From: Lutjanus erythropterus
Lineage: Eukaryota > Chordata > Actinopteri > Lutjaniformes > Lutjanidae
Length of the DNA stretch: 64,000 bases
NCBI GenBank assembly: GCA_020091685.1
Contig: CM034599.1
Location: 2,387,641-2,451,640 of the forward strand
Direction of reading: 5' to 3'
Every line of letters starts with the position of its first letter. Position 1 is the first letter of the stretch. Both the position numbers and the translations under genes were made by a program. Positions 34,901-54,828 of this stretch are shown here, in pieces. The notes under the pieces were generated by a model that was not told the origin of the DNA, did no database searches, and worked only from the letters and a program-made list of their open reading frames with translations.

Positions 34901-35266
34901 ATTAAATTATTATTTTTTTCTTTTTCTTTTTTTTTGGCTACAGTGGCTCTGGTGTCATATAGATTACAGACCCCTGGTTTGGACAAATAAAAATACTGTA
35001 AGCATTCAAATATGTTTTCTTTTTATTGAAATCATTTTTATCATCTCTTATTTACTGAAACGACATCTCCTTGTGTGTTGTTTCGTAATTTTCCATATTT
35101 TTAATGTAACACGCCCATAATCCTCAGCTGCAAACTTGACCTGACTGAGTCTCTCTGCAGTTCCGAGTTTGACCGCTTGGTGTCGCCGTAGAGCAGCCAG
35201 TCTGTCCTCCACGTGACCTCTCTGTACAAATTCCTTCCGGTTTCTCTTCGTCCCATAGAAAGTAAA

Positions 35267-37680
35267 ATGGCGGCTCTCGGACGGCTCTCTCAGGCGCTGC
35301 TGCGGTCTTCTTTGACCCAGAGCCGGCGTCAGCTCTCTGCGGCCGCTGCCGGACACGGAGAGCAGTCAGGTAACTGTACAGCTTCAGGTTCTGACTCACT
35401 TTGTGTGTTTAATGCCACTTATTTTAAATTAATACATGTCACAGTTTGCCAGTGACCTTGCTCAGCTAGCGTTAGCCACGTTAGCATTAGCATTAGCTTA
35501 ACAGCCTTGAGCGGACAAACAGCAGATAGAAGAAACTGATGAAAACATTTAATTTGAATTAATTTTAATTTTTAACTTAACTTCGACCACACGAATGTCT
35601 GTCTGAGTGTAGCTTCAATTTGACATATTTCGTGGTTTGATGGTGAAGAAGTGTCACGTCCTGCAGGCTAAAGAGCAACAACAAAGTGTCACATCGGGTC
35701 AATGGGTTCAACTTACTGTATCTGCTATTTGTTTCCTCCTAACATTATTTAAGTCAGACTGTGTATACAAATAGAAAGGGAAGGGGCTACAATTTAAAAA
35801 TAATCAGGTATAAAGATGATAATATACTTTGGAGAGAGCAGCAACTCTTTAGCAACACGAGCAAGGCACGTTTAAACAGCATCAGGAGCAAAATAATTGT
35901 TTAACGTTACACAAGAGACAAGTCAAAATAAAACATTATTATCGGTATATAACTGTTTTTGGCCATTTTCAATATTAAAAGAAGAGGGACGTTTGCTAGG
36001 CTACCTGAAAATATAATTAGTAATATTATTATTGTTCAGTGAAAATATTAAATATGTAGATAACGAGATGTTCGTGTGTCTTTTGCATTCAGATCGTAAA
36101 GTCTTAAGTTGAAAGTCACCTTAGTTAACAGCATGCTAACATGACATAATATGAGTTGAGATGGACCTCTTAGGTTTGTACGAGCTGTTACTGAGAATAA
36201 ACCTTGCATGGACTGCCTGTACACCTTACAAAGTAGTTCGCAAATAAATAAGGCACTAATACTGCAAACTGTGCTGCGGAACCACCCAAAGTCGTGCAGG
36301 GGAACTTAGGGCGGGACAGTTATGGGTTTGTGCAATTTTCAAATTGCAGAAGGTGCAATATTTGTTAAAAATGTGTGTCAGAAACATTTAAATGAATGAA
36401 TGTGAAGTAGAGATGTCCTGTCCTACAGTCTACAGACTTAAAAAAAACATTTGCATTTGGTACAGATTCCTGCAAAAACTATTACATATAAGTCATTTTA
36501 ACATGGTTTTCAAAATAACAATAATGATGTAAAAATTATCATTACCTTTAAAATGCTAAATCATATCACGCACTCAATCAGTCTATATAATATATTCAAT
36601 ATATTAGATATTTTTTCAAAATCGTTCAGCCCTAGGGGCAATTCTTTCACTGTGATGGCTCTAGTTTTGAAGACGGCCCGACCAATACTGGATTTTTGAA
36701 GCTAAGACTGATATTATAAATGAATAGTTGAGAACACTGACAATCAATCATTGACTAATCATTAATATTAAGATACAAATAATGTTTATTTTCATTGCAA
36801 GTTTTATTTGATTTTTATTTCTAGTGGCACATTAGAAAACCTGAGAGCTCTGAGTACAAATGTATACAAAACATGGATTATCAGTCAAATTTTATTTACT
36901 CTGCTGAAGCAGTGAGTCCTCTGCAGCTGCCGTGGGTTGGACTCCCGTCTGCGGTTCTTTGCTCAGTGTCATCCCCCTGCTCTCTCTCTCTTCCTCTCAT
37001 GTCTTCAATTCAGATGTCCTGGCAAATAAAGGCATAAAAGCCCCTTAAAATATTAATTAATTAATGACAAATTATCAACATCCTTGATATCAATGAATCA
37101 CTCAATAGTTTTTATAGACATTTTAGTTGCAATAAAAAGAAACTCTTGGCGATATCAAACTAACACTGATGTCTGAGATTTCACAATGTCAAAGTTGGTG
37201 GGTGCAGATTTGAAACAACATAAAGAAACTTTATTTTGTTCAGTCCTGAAGGAGAATCTTGTCTGAAGAGTAATTTAATCATTAGCAATCTCAGTGTGGT
37301 TGGATTCATAATTGTTTTTTTTTAATTATTATTATCTTTGTCTTCCAGCAAAGACATGGAAGATACTGACCTTCCTGGTTGCCCTGCCTGGTGTTGGTGT
37401 GTGCATGTTGAACATGTTCTTGAAGGAGCAGAATCACAGCCATGAACAGCCAGAGTTTGTCCCCTACTCCCACCTTCGCATTCGCAGCAAGGTCTCACTT
37501 TATACCAGCAGAAAATAATTCATATTCCACAATGGCCGTCTGCCTCAAAGTGCCACATTTTGACTTAATCATGTGTTTTGATTCTTGCAGCGTTTCCCCT
37601 GGGGCGATGGCAACAAAAGCCTGTTCCACAACCCACATCTGAACGCCCTTCCTGACGGCTACGAGGGTCACGATGAGTAA
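35267..37680 (+). CDS. cox6a1: Cytochrome c oxidase subunit 6A1, mitochondrial
   Basis: Nuclear-encoded subunit of respiratory complex IV in the inner mitochondrial membrane. Exons are 35267-35369, 37349-37491 and 37591-37680, 336 nt or 111 residues (human COX6A1 109). The first exon encodes a basic, Ser/Leu-rich mitochondrial presequence ([16 protein letters not shown], then QSRRQLS). The mature part has [20 protein letters not shown], the single membrane helix, followed by [28 protein letters not shown] and a C-terminus with [10 protein letters not shown]. The HLRIR and FPWGDGN motifs are hallmarks of COX6A. The basic presequence and YEGHDE end suggest the liver/ubiquitous form. AATAAA lies at 37886-37891. 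Confidence 0.94.
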
Positions 37681-37899
37681 ACCCTCCCTCCAGACCTCAC
37701 AACCTGCATGGGGACCAGTCCTCCCTCAGCGTTTGTTACTGGACCACACTTCCACTTCACAGTTTACTCCATTCTGTTTTTTTTGTTGCGTTTACCTCTG
37801 TGCTCTCAACATGAGGCACCTAAACCAACTGTTATATTACTCTGGACCATTCAGCAAAATGTCTGCTTAAAACTGAATTAACATAAATAAAGTAACTAT

Positions 37900-38680
37900 T
37901 ATTACCTCAGTTCATGTTTTATGTTCTCTCTGTTGATGTGTTGAAGTTAAGTGTTGTTAAAATAAAGAGGCCTTTTTCACAGAACACATTTAGAGCAGTA
38001 AAAGCTCAGGTGTAAATGATAAATAATAATCCTTGAAAACATTTGAATTTTCAAGGTTTGAGAAGCTCTTAGATTTTGATTAAACTGCTTGAAATTGTAT
38101 TACTTTCATAGTAAACCCCTTTCTGACTTAAAGCTGTAACAATTATGATTTGATTATTGAGTTATTTGCTGTTTTGATAATCAGTTATTTTTTAAAAAGT
38201 AAATAAATGTCAGACTGACTCCAAAGCCTTTACACAATATTTTAAATTAAACAGTAATTAGTACGGAATTTTACAAATTGGTCAATAATAAGTTAATTCA
38301 AGTCTTTAAAAAGCCATCAGTTCTTTAAAATGCTGTAAAGTTAACATCAAATTTATTTATTAAAGAATTTATTAAACAAAATGTAAATGTGAGAAAGTGC
38401 TGCCTAACTCTACAAGCATTTTTATTGCTTCCTCCATTGTCAACAAATGAGATTTTAAAAAAATCATGTGATTAAATGTCATAATGATATATATATAAAA
38501 AAGCTGAAATTATGAGATAAAAGCATGATTATGGGATAAAATGTCAGAATTATAAGATTAAGTTATGATGATTGATGGTGATTAAAATATGAATTTTTAC
38601 CTCATAATCATGATTTACCATGGAGATATTTGTCTTGTTAATGAACAGAAAGCTATCGATTCAGGCTGCCCGCTGTCTCA
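37900..38680. other. cox6a1-pop5 gap
   Basis: AT-rich, no exon visible. A degenerate GCTGTAACAATTATGATTTG stretch near 38130-38215 resembles the GAGCTGCAAC repeat family. CpG-bearing sequence rises toward pop5 from about 38700. Confidence 0.45.
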
Positions 38681-38760
38681 TATCAAACACACCCAGCGCT
38701 GTTATCAAAGTCCAGCAGGGGGCGCACGAGCGGATCTCCTGACAGCAGACACTGTTGACG

Positions 38761-38780
38761 GAAGAAGAAGAAGAAGAAGA
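38761..38780. repeat. (GAA)n run in the pop5 5' UTR
   Basis: About six GAA/AGA units lie 10-29 bp before the pop5 start codon, so within its leader or promoter. Confidence 0.75.
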
Positions 38781-38789
38781 GGAGCAGCG

Positions 38790-40828
38790 ATGGTGCGGGT
38801 GAAGTCGAGGTAAAACGTGAAGTCCGTGTTTCATCAGCTCACAGTTTGTGTTCGCAGATACTGTATGTGTGTTTGTTCTGTCTGTAGGTATTTACTGTGT
38901 GAAGTGAACGTGTCAGACAGGAGCCACCTGCTGCTGCTGGATGACCGAGCTTTATCAGCGACAGTGAAGGCAGCAGTGGCTCGAACACACGGAGACTATG
39001 GAGCAGCGCTGTGCAGCATCAGGTTCAACGGTAAGGAGTGGAACAGGGATTTAGATGTTCCACTTCTGTAAAGTTCAGTAGAAACTGCATAAACACACCG
39101 TTACTAACAGGACTCCTGCATTCAAAGTACAGGACAGAGGCTCAAAATCTCTGTGAAATCACAAATCACGAGAGATGGGAGGGTTACCCTAAAAAAATCT
39201 ATTCACATACAGTTAAAAATGTAGTCAGTTATGTAATCCAACCATCACAATATTAAAATAAGGTAACTTGATTAGCTTCCATTACTTTTTGATTACATCA
39301 GTATCAAACATGGGGAAATTGTTTAGCCTAAAAGGTATTTTTAGGGCTGTAACTATCCATTATTTTCCCCATTTATTGATTATCATGAAAAAGGGGGTTC
39401 TAGGTGTGAACTTAAACAGAGAGTTCTAAGTATAACCCTTTATGCTGGATTCTCAGTAGAACTCTTTGAAAGGGTTCCAAGTGAACTTTTTTGAAAAGTT
39501 CTAACAGGAACCCAAAATGTTTCTCCTGTGAGGACAAGGTGAAAAACCCTACATGGTTCTAGTGATCACCTTTATTTCTAAAGGTGTATGTAACGTTGTC
39601 ACTTACTTACTTTTAAAAATTCTGAGTGATCTCTGCTTTCTTTTGTTTGTTTTCAGTGAAATATCTGAATGCTCACACTGGAGTAGTTTTCCTGCGTTTC
39701 CCCAAACGCTGTTACAAGCTCCTCTGGTCTGCGCTGCCTTTCATTACCTGTGTTGAAACTAGAGGGCAGAAAATCCCATGTTTCCTGAACTGCCTGCATG
39801 TGGGAGGTATGAAAAACATCAACACACATTTCATAATGAATCAGACACACAGTTTAGCGATTACTAATTAAAGGTGTTTGTTTGTTTTCCAGGAACAATT
39901 AGAACGTGTCAGAAGTTTCTGATCCAGTACAACAAACAGCAGCTCCACAGAATGCTCCCGAAATGTAAAAACAAAGGTAAAGGATTTAATTAATGCTGTG
40001 TCTTACTGTTCATACTGAACTTTACATCAGTAGTCATCCATTCATTTATTTGCTTGTGTGTTTTTTAACTTTTCGATAATAAAATCCTGAATATAAACTT
40101 AAAAAGTGTTGAACATGAATCCTCCATTGAACCTTTTTTACTTAACTTGAAGGGATGGTTCAGATTATTTGAAGTGTGGTTCTATGATGTACTTATCCAC
40201 AGTCAGTGATGCCCTTTCAAACTGTATTTTAGACATCAAGTCCTGGATGGCAGAAAACTTTCTTCAACTCAACCAGGACAAAGCCAAGGTCTTAATTATT
40301 GGTCCTGAAGCTCAGAGAGAGAAACTTAACACAAAACTACAAGAAGTGTGACTAAAATCCTGTCAACAAGTGAAAAACCTTGGAGTTATCTTTGATTCAA
40401 ATCTTAGTTTTGAACCACATAGTAGAAGTATAACAAAAACTGGATTTTATCATCTTAAGAACATCGCCAGAGTGCGATGAAACACCAAAGTCACATTGTA
40501 ACCAAAATAAACCAAACATTTTGAGGCAGCAGTAGCCCATGCTGCCAGCTGCACTAACGGTGGATAAGTACCTCATACAACTACCCTTCAAAAAATGTGA
40601 ACTATCCCTTTAAAGTCTTTTTACTTGCAGTTTTGGTTTACTGGAGAGATGCAACATTAAATGCAAGATGGATTAAGAAAAGTGACATCTGATTGGTTCC
40701 TTTTCTTTGTTTTATTTGCAGAGGAAGAACAAGATGTTCGCAAAGCAATCCTGAACTGTTGGCTGACAGGAAAGAACAAGGAGGAGTTTGAAGATGAATC
40801 AGGGAGTGAGGAAGATGAGGAAGAATGA
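38790..40828 (+). CDS. pop5: Ribonuclease P/MRP protein subunit POP5
   Basis: A protein subunit shared by nuclear RNase P (tRNA 5' maturation) and RNase MRP (rRNA processing), related to archaeal Pop5. Exons are 38790-38809, 38888-39030, 39657-39806, 39893-39976 and 40722-40828, 504 nt or 167 residues (human 163). It starts [15 protein letters not shown], with FGAA-like [11 protein letters not shown], then [45 protein letters not shown] and a highly acidic tail ending EEDEEE. The 5' UTR carries a GAA-repeat just before the ATG. Intron 2 contains a GAACC-rich repeat and intron 4 a composite insertion with a LINE fragment. A likely ATTAAA signal is at 41214-41219. Confidence 0.93.
39345..39600. 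repeat. Dispersed GAACC-rich repeat, copy 4 (partial)
   Basis: Core words GAACTCTTTGAAAGGGTTC, GTTCTAACAGGAACCC and TTTATTTCTAAAGGTGTATG match the copy at 34255 in reverse orientation. The left side fuses with a GGGCTGTAACTA-type border. It lies in pop5 intron 2. Confidence 0.5.
40148..40618. mobile_element. TTAA-family foldback element carrying a LINE reverse-transcriptase fragment
   Basis: Outer arms AAGGGATGGTTCAGATTATTTGAAGTGTGG and, inverted, CTTCAAAAAATGTGAACTATCCCTTT match the family described at 22546 and 27243, and both arms carry a stretch reading ACTTATCCAC or GTGGATAAGT. Between them, 40208-40480 encodes pieces of a non-LTR reverse transcriptase ([19 protein letters not shown], then [15 protein letters not shown]) with stops. 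The retroelement fragment is nested in the DNA element within pop5 intron 4. Confidence 0.7.
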
Positions 40829-41356
40829 CTTCACAGCAGGCAGTATCAGGCTGCAGTGATGCTGTTTTCTTTTTTGTTTTGTTAAGGGACTGAGACAAAG
40901 GAACTTGAAATACAAACCCAGCTCTGTGGAAATATGTTTTATTGCAGCTGCTACTGAAGAAAACAGTCTGACTGTCACAGTTTGAGTTTGCACTGATCTC
41001 ATGGTCAGAATGATAATCCTGTAACAGCAGGGTCACATTTGATCCTCGCAGCAGCTAAAACTGATACTGAATTATTATCTCTTAGTTGTTTTGGTCACCA
41101 AAAGTTAAAAATCACACAACATGACCTGAAGAAACCGAGATTTTATGTTTTAATGAACTTATTTTGTATTTATATGTGGTGTTATGGTGTTATAATTTGT
41201 AGTTTGTTTGCAAATTAAAGTGTTATTTTTTAAGATAATGTATTTGTTATGCTGTCACACTTATTTAGACCATCCAAACATGAACTAAATTGGTGGTAAA
41301 ATATGGTAAATATGGACAGATAACTACATTCTATCAATATCAGCTGATACGATATA

Positions 41357-41640
41357 ACCTTAAAGATAAAGATAAAGTGTACTGATCCCACACTGGAGAA
41401 ATACATTTTTTACAGCAGCTCAAGAGTCAAAAATAAATGAGAACTAAAACTGATAAATTGTTAATGAAACTACAAATAAAATAAGAAAGTTGTGTACATT
41501 ATATACACCTGTCACTTGTACATATATATGGATAATTGCACTGGATGATCACACGTATTGTACTACATGCATGATGTGTAGCATGATAGTAGAGAAACAG
41601 TAAATATTACTTGCTGACAGCTGCACAGAGATACATACAG
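41357..41640. repeat. Dispersed repeat of the GATAAAGTGTACTGATCCC type
   Basis: AAAGATAAAGTGTACTGATCCCACACTGGAGAAATACA followed by TTTTACAGCAGCTCAAGA is a degenerate copy of a fish repeat usually reading ACTTTATTGATCCC...GGGAAATTC. The remainder, with TGGATAATTGCAC, is consistent with the same element. Given from memory of fish genomes. Confidence 0.45.
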
Positions 41641-41749
41641 AACATTCACAGCATAGTTTAACAAATAAATACAATGGCACAGGATGATTGAACAGTATAA
41701 ATATATGTTGCACAGGATAATTAATACATATAAATTACATACTGTAACT

Positions 41750-41959
41750 CAGTGTTTCCCAACCCTGGTCCTCAGAGCTCACTGCCCTGCATGTTTTAGA
41801 TGTTTCTGCTCCAACACACCTGATTCAAATGATCAGGTTGTTATCAGGCTTCTGCAGAGGCTTGATGACGAGCTGATCATTTGAATCAGGTGTGTTGGAG
41901 CAGAAACATCTAAAACATGCAGGACAGTGTGCCTCGAGGACCAGGGTTGGGAAACACTG
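41750..41959. mobile_element. 210-bp foldback MITE, hAT type, with 8-bp target duplication
   Basis: The element starts CAGTGTTTCCCAACCCTGGT and ends in its inverse. It is a near-perfect palindrome over most of its length, including TGTTTTAGATGTTTCTGCTC and its inverse, with a small loop near 41838-41870. Exact 8-bp duplications CTGTAACT flank it at 41742-41749 and 41960-41967, diagnostic for hAT mobility. I recognise this sequence as a very abundant fish MITE. No coding capacity. Confidence 0.88.
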
Positions 41960-41967
41960 CTGTAACT

Positions 41968-42150
41968 AATGATTATTTTCATTTTTGATTATTTTCTCAA
42001 TGAATAAATTAATTGTTTGGTCGATAAAATATGAGTAAGTGGTGAAAAATGTCAATCAGTGTTTCCCAAAGCCTAAGATGACGTCCTCAAATGTCTTGTT
42101 TTGTCCATAACTCAAAAGATATTCAGTTTATTGTCGGAGATATATTATAT
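41968..42150. repeat. GAGCTGCAAC-type dispersed repeat, truncated
   Basis: Contains GATTATTTTCATTTTTGATT, TTTGGTCGATAAAATATGAG, TTTCCCAAAGCCTAAGATGACGTC and AAAAGATATTCAGTTTATTG, all typical of the element also seen at 18220 and 56014. The MITE at 41750 inserted at its left border. Confidence 0.6.
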
Positions 42151-42445
42151 ATAAGTATGTTATTTATTATTATCAATCAATGTAAACTCATAATCTATAT
42201 GTTCCCGTTACTTTAGAAATAGCTAGTTACATACTGTCGGGTCGACTTATGGAGCTCATCATCCTGCGCCGTCTACGGCAGCGCAGAGCGGACAAACTGC
42301 ACTAACAGTGAGTCTTGGGAAGCCCATGGCGACCTTACGTAGACGCCGCAGCGTAAACACGGAAGTAGACGGGGAGGATAGACGCGGGTGATTGCTGGCA
42401 GATCATTTAGCGTTGTGAACCTTGACTGGCACAGTTTTGACAAAT

Positions 42446-42653
42446 GGAGGATCATACAGACACTGTACCAGAACAAAAAGCAGCGGACAGTGAATCCCCG
42501 TCATCCAAGAAGCGGAGACGCGAAGAAAGTAAACGCAAGCATGACAGGAAACACACGAATCAACATCAGCATAGCGTTTACACGATGGAAATCACTGATG
42601 GAGGACAAACGTTTTCACAGTGACGCCGAGGTTGCCTGTTTTCTGCTGGACAG
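42446..42653 (+). pseudogene. Frameshifted copy of a fish-specific repeated gene domain
   Basis: From the ATG at 42446 one frame reads MEDHTDTVPE, then SPSSKKRRREESKRKHDRK, and hits a stop at about 42620. A second frame, open across the same DNA, reads RINISIAFTRWKSL then FHSDAEVACFLLDR up to a GTAATT donor at 42654. In the fish proteins I remember with this architecture, the basic SPSSKKRRRE part runs straight into the xxNIGxAFxRWxxL...DAEVAxFLLD part, so a one-base shift near 42550-42560 seems to have split it. CpG-rich DNA upstream (42240-42440) looks like its promoter. Many copies of this domain exist in fish and it may be mobile. Function unknown. Confidence 0.5.
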
Positions 42654-42936
42654 GTAATTCATCCTACACACATAACTGTAGTTTGTTGTGAGATAGCTTT
42701 CGCTCGCCATTTTGTCCGCTGACGGCCACCGTACTCTTGGTGAGGGGGGCGGTGTCGGGGTAAATCCTCTTAGTTGCAATCTAACGTTTGAACGCTAGAT
42801 GCCACTGGAAATCACACATTTCTCCTTTAAGAGGCTGAAATCAGAGAATTTGTGCTTTTTTCTTAAAAAATTACTCAGACCAATTTATTGATCATCAAAA
42901 TAGTTTATAGTAGATAGTAATTTATTTGATAGATTA

Positions 42937-43340
42937 ATGACTGCGCTCAAAGAGCTCATGAAGAAAGCTGAGGTACCCTTATGCTTGTTTGTTTTTAGTC
43001 AGTTGTGTGCTCTTCATCACTGATGTCATTTTTACTCTTTTGTAAGCTGCAGTGTGTCTAATGTCCTACTGTTTGTACAAGAACATAAAAGATACGCGCT
43101 TTTGTTTGTAGGAACTTCTGGAATCCCACAATAATTCCATCAAGAAGTTACGGACTGAAAAAGCTCACATTTCCCAGGTTAGTAGTTAATTTACTTCCTG
43201 AACGTGCTGCCATGTATTTGTTTAACAGTAATATTCATACTTACATGAAACATCTGTGTATCCTGCAGGCCCATAAGGATTTGCTGTTTGCCTTCCAAGC
43301 AAAGAGAAGGAGTCTTGGTCTCCCTGTAGAGAAGCTGTGA
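42937..43340 (+). CDS. Unrecognised coiled-coil protein, three short exons
   Basis: Three phase-0 exons with consensus borders join without a break: 42937-42972 (MTALKELMKKAE), 43112-43177 (ELLESHNNSIKKLRTEKAHI plus SQ) and 43269-43340 (AHKDLLFAFQAKRRSLGLPV plus EKL and TGA). The 57-residue product is a charged heptad-like helix, predicted coiled coil. A TGATAG acceptor at 42932 would extend the first exon upstream and, in the right phase, join it to the exon ending at 42653, giving a ...FLLDR-LMTALKE... fusion. I do not recognise the family. It could be the C-terminal end of a larger gene whose start I cannot see, or a small independent gene. Confidence 0.5.
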
Positions 43341-45800
43341 GAGATCTGAGAGCCACGAAAGATCTGGATCTTGGGTTCAAAGTAAGAAGGCATGAATTTC
43401 CTAAAATGAGACAAGTCTCACTGTCTTTGATTCTGATTGATTCTCTACAACAGAGTAATAGAGCCTTTGTTGTCAAAATGCAAAATCAAAATAATAATAA
43501 TGATAATAATAATCGGCTTCTCATGTTTTTCTCCGTATGTCTGGCCCTAATACCCTTCAGTAGACCTTTTTTAGACATGTTATCTGACATGTTTCTCATA
43601 TTTTCCTTTGGCACAAAAATATTAACAAGAAATATTATTTACTTTATGGTATCTTGTAAGAAAAACAGTTTGGAGTGAAATGTCCATCATGACCTTGTTT
43701 GCACTGCCCTCCAAAGGCAGATATGAGTAACTACAGTGACAGTGACGTTATAATGAAAGGGTTGAAAGTTTTCATGCTGACAGCTGACAAACAGATGAAA
43801 AGGTTGTCATGCCTTTATTTTTAAGCTTTTTAGGCAGATTATTTATTGTAGAACAAACAGTTCCTAAAAGCTGCACTCCTCAGGGAAAACACAGCATCAA
43901 CAAACAAAATGTACGTCTTCTGCTTTCTTGTGCATTTGAAGCTGTTTGAGAAACTAAACTATTTTTAAATTATTTACTATTTTTTCTTTCATAATGTAGT
44001 AAATGTATGATAGAGATGTTACATATTTCTGTTTAGACAGAGACACACTTTGTTTATATATTATTAAGATTTATGTCTAAATTGATATAATAAATGAATG
44101 AATAATAATTACATTTCAATTTATAAGTAAATTGGACTAAATCTAAATACATAAACTCAACAAATCCAGATTGAAGCTCCTGTAGGAGCATCAGGTCTGG
44201 AGAGCGGTGGTGGTCCTGTTGACGTCACAGGTTACTATTTAAAACCATACAGGTGTGTCACCTTCCAGCCTCTTTATTTATTCAGTATTATTTCACTAGT
44301 TTGAAAATACCTGCACTTAATGGGATTTTATTTAGTTGGTGGTATTTTTCAAGTGTTTGATTTTTATGACTGGACAACAGGTGTCGCTGTCTCCTCATTT
44401 TATGACTTTCTGTCCACAGAGACGCAGGTCAGCTAACATTAACACTAGCCAACATTAGCTTAATTACATCCAGTGTGTTTTGCTTCCAGGCTTAAATAAA
44501 AGCACCCAAGACTTGCACTGATATTTTAGAATCAACTTACGCTGATGTCTGTTTGTTTTATCTGACTATAACATTTTGAATGTAGACCTTTTCCTTTATT
44601 GTTTTTGCTGCTGCACAAGAAACTAACCCCTCTGGGAAAACTTGACTTGATCTGACTTATCCTCACTTTGCCCATGACATATGCAAAATCAAACCTTCCC
44701 CTTTGGTGCATGTAGGTTGGTTTCTTTTGGGGGAATAAATAAATAAATTTACTTGTAAAGTGGCCAAACACACCAGTAGCATCAATTATCTGCAGCACAG
44801 CTCCATCATGTGGCCTCTTGGTGTCAGTAAAACCACAGGAAAATCATCTCAGTGAGGAAACACAACATAGTGCTTCAGAGCTGCTGGTTAATGTTCAGTG
44901 GAATGATTTTTCCTGTTGTGACTTAAATCTGCTTAAAAACCTAATTAGAAATAAAGGTTAAATTTGTATCTATGATGTGAAGTTCAGTATAAAATTATAC
45001 AGTTGTGTTTCCAGTGCTGGACTGGAAACACAACTGGAGCAATCAGTCAAATAATCTCTTTAAAGAATTTTACATTTGACTATTTCTTTACAAAGTCATT
45101 GTCTTGGCTTTAGATTTGATAAAAGGTTGGTTGATACAGTGTTAGCGCTGCATTTTAGATGCATTTAAATAATTCTACATAAGGCTTTTATGAACTGATT
45201 TGTTTTCGTACTACTACTTTACTCACATAGCAGTCCATCATTACTTAGCTACCCAAGTAAAGGGACGTTTGTGACCAAACAACACCTGTCAGACAAATGT
45301 AGTAGTAAGTTTTATGCACAAAGCTTGTGAGAAATTAAATTCACTGAAAAGCAGTCTGAAGCTTACCCCCCCCCCCCCATCTTATTGTTTCATTTCTGCA
45401 AAAATATATCTTTGTTAGGATCATAGATATTTAATACACACCATATTTCAAAATAATATTACCTCATGATGTCTTGACAACCCCATCCCTCCCACGTTCA
45501 CACACAGTAAAAAACAATTCAGTGGAAAATGTTTAATAGTAATTAATATACATTGAAATCCTTTCAAATCAAGCATCTCATTCTTTTATAACATCCAAAT
45601 ATGCAAACATTGGATATAACTGTTATTGTGCTTTTTCAGTCAAACTTGAGTATTTTGATTTTTATAAAATATTGCTTTTATACAAATATACACATAGGGA
45701 TATATAGGATCACAGACATGTGGATATCTGAACAGTGTTGTTAGATCCTGCATCATTCATGGACACATTCCTGTGAGATAACATCATGACTGTGACATCA
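43341..45800. other. Gap between coiled-coil exons and slc20a1
   Basis: No exon recognised in about 2.4 kb. It holds ATA/AAT-rich tracts, a palindromic GAAGCTCCTGTAGGAGC near 44174, and a run of 14 C at about 45366-45379. Confidence 0.5.
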
Positions 45801-45818
45801 CATTAAATGATGAGAGGC

Positions 45819-54557
<8,739 letters not shown>

Positions 54558-54828
54558 AAATGTAATTTAATTTAATTAAAACAATCAGAGTTAAACCAAG
54601 CCAATTTAAGGTGGTTTGACGGTGACTTATGAGGTATTACTGGTTTATATTTATAAATAAATTTCTACAAAAAATGGATGACAGAACCTCTTGGTTCAGT
54701 TCTAAATGTGCTACTGGGAAGAAGTCAAAATGTATTGTGAGCTACGTAAGCAGTCTGTAGGCTTCATCGTAAAATGACGGGGTAAAGAGCTGAGAGAGAC
54801 GTCCATTGTGATCCTCTGATGGTACACA
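54558..54828 (-). other. slc20a1: slc20a1 5' UTR portion of the first coding exon
   Basis: A minus-strand acceptor TTTTTGCAG ending at 54829 is the best 3' splice site upstream of the ATG at 54557, making this exon 5' UTR plus the first 352 coding bases. The matching donor is near 57253. Confidence 0.5.

Noticed and set aside
35048-35399. Minus-strand frames of about 100 codons over the cox6a1 start.
   Set aside because: GC-rich promoter and first exon of cox6a1 on the other strand; no splice or family support.
44170-44290. Palindromic GAAGCTCCTGTAGGAGC followed by TGACGTCA and TATTTAAAA, resembling a promoter.
   Set aside because: No exon or frame follows on either strand; kept only as intergenic DNA.
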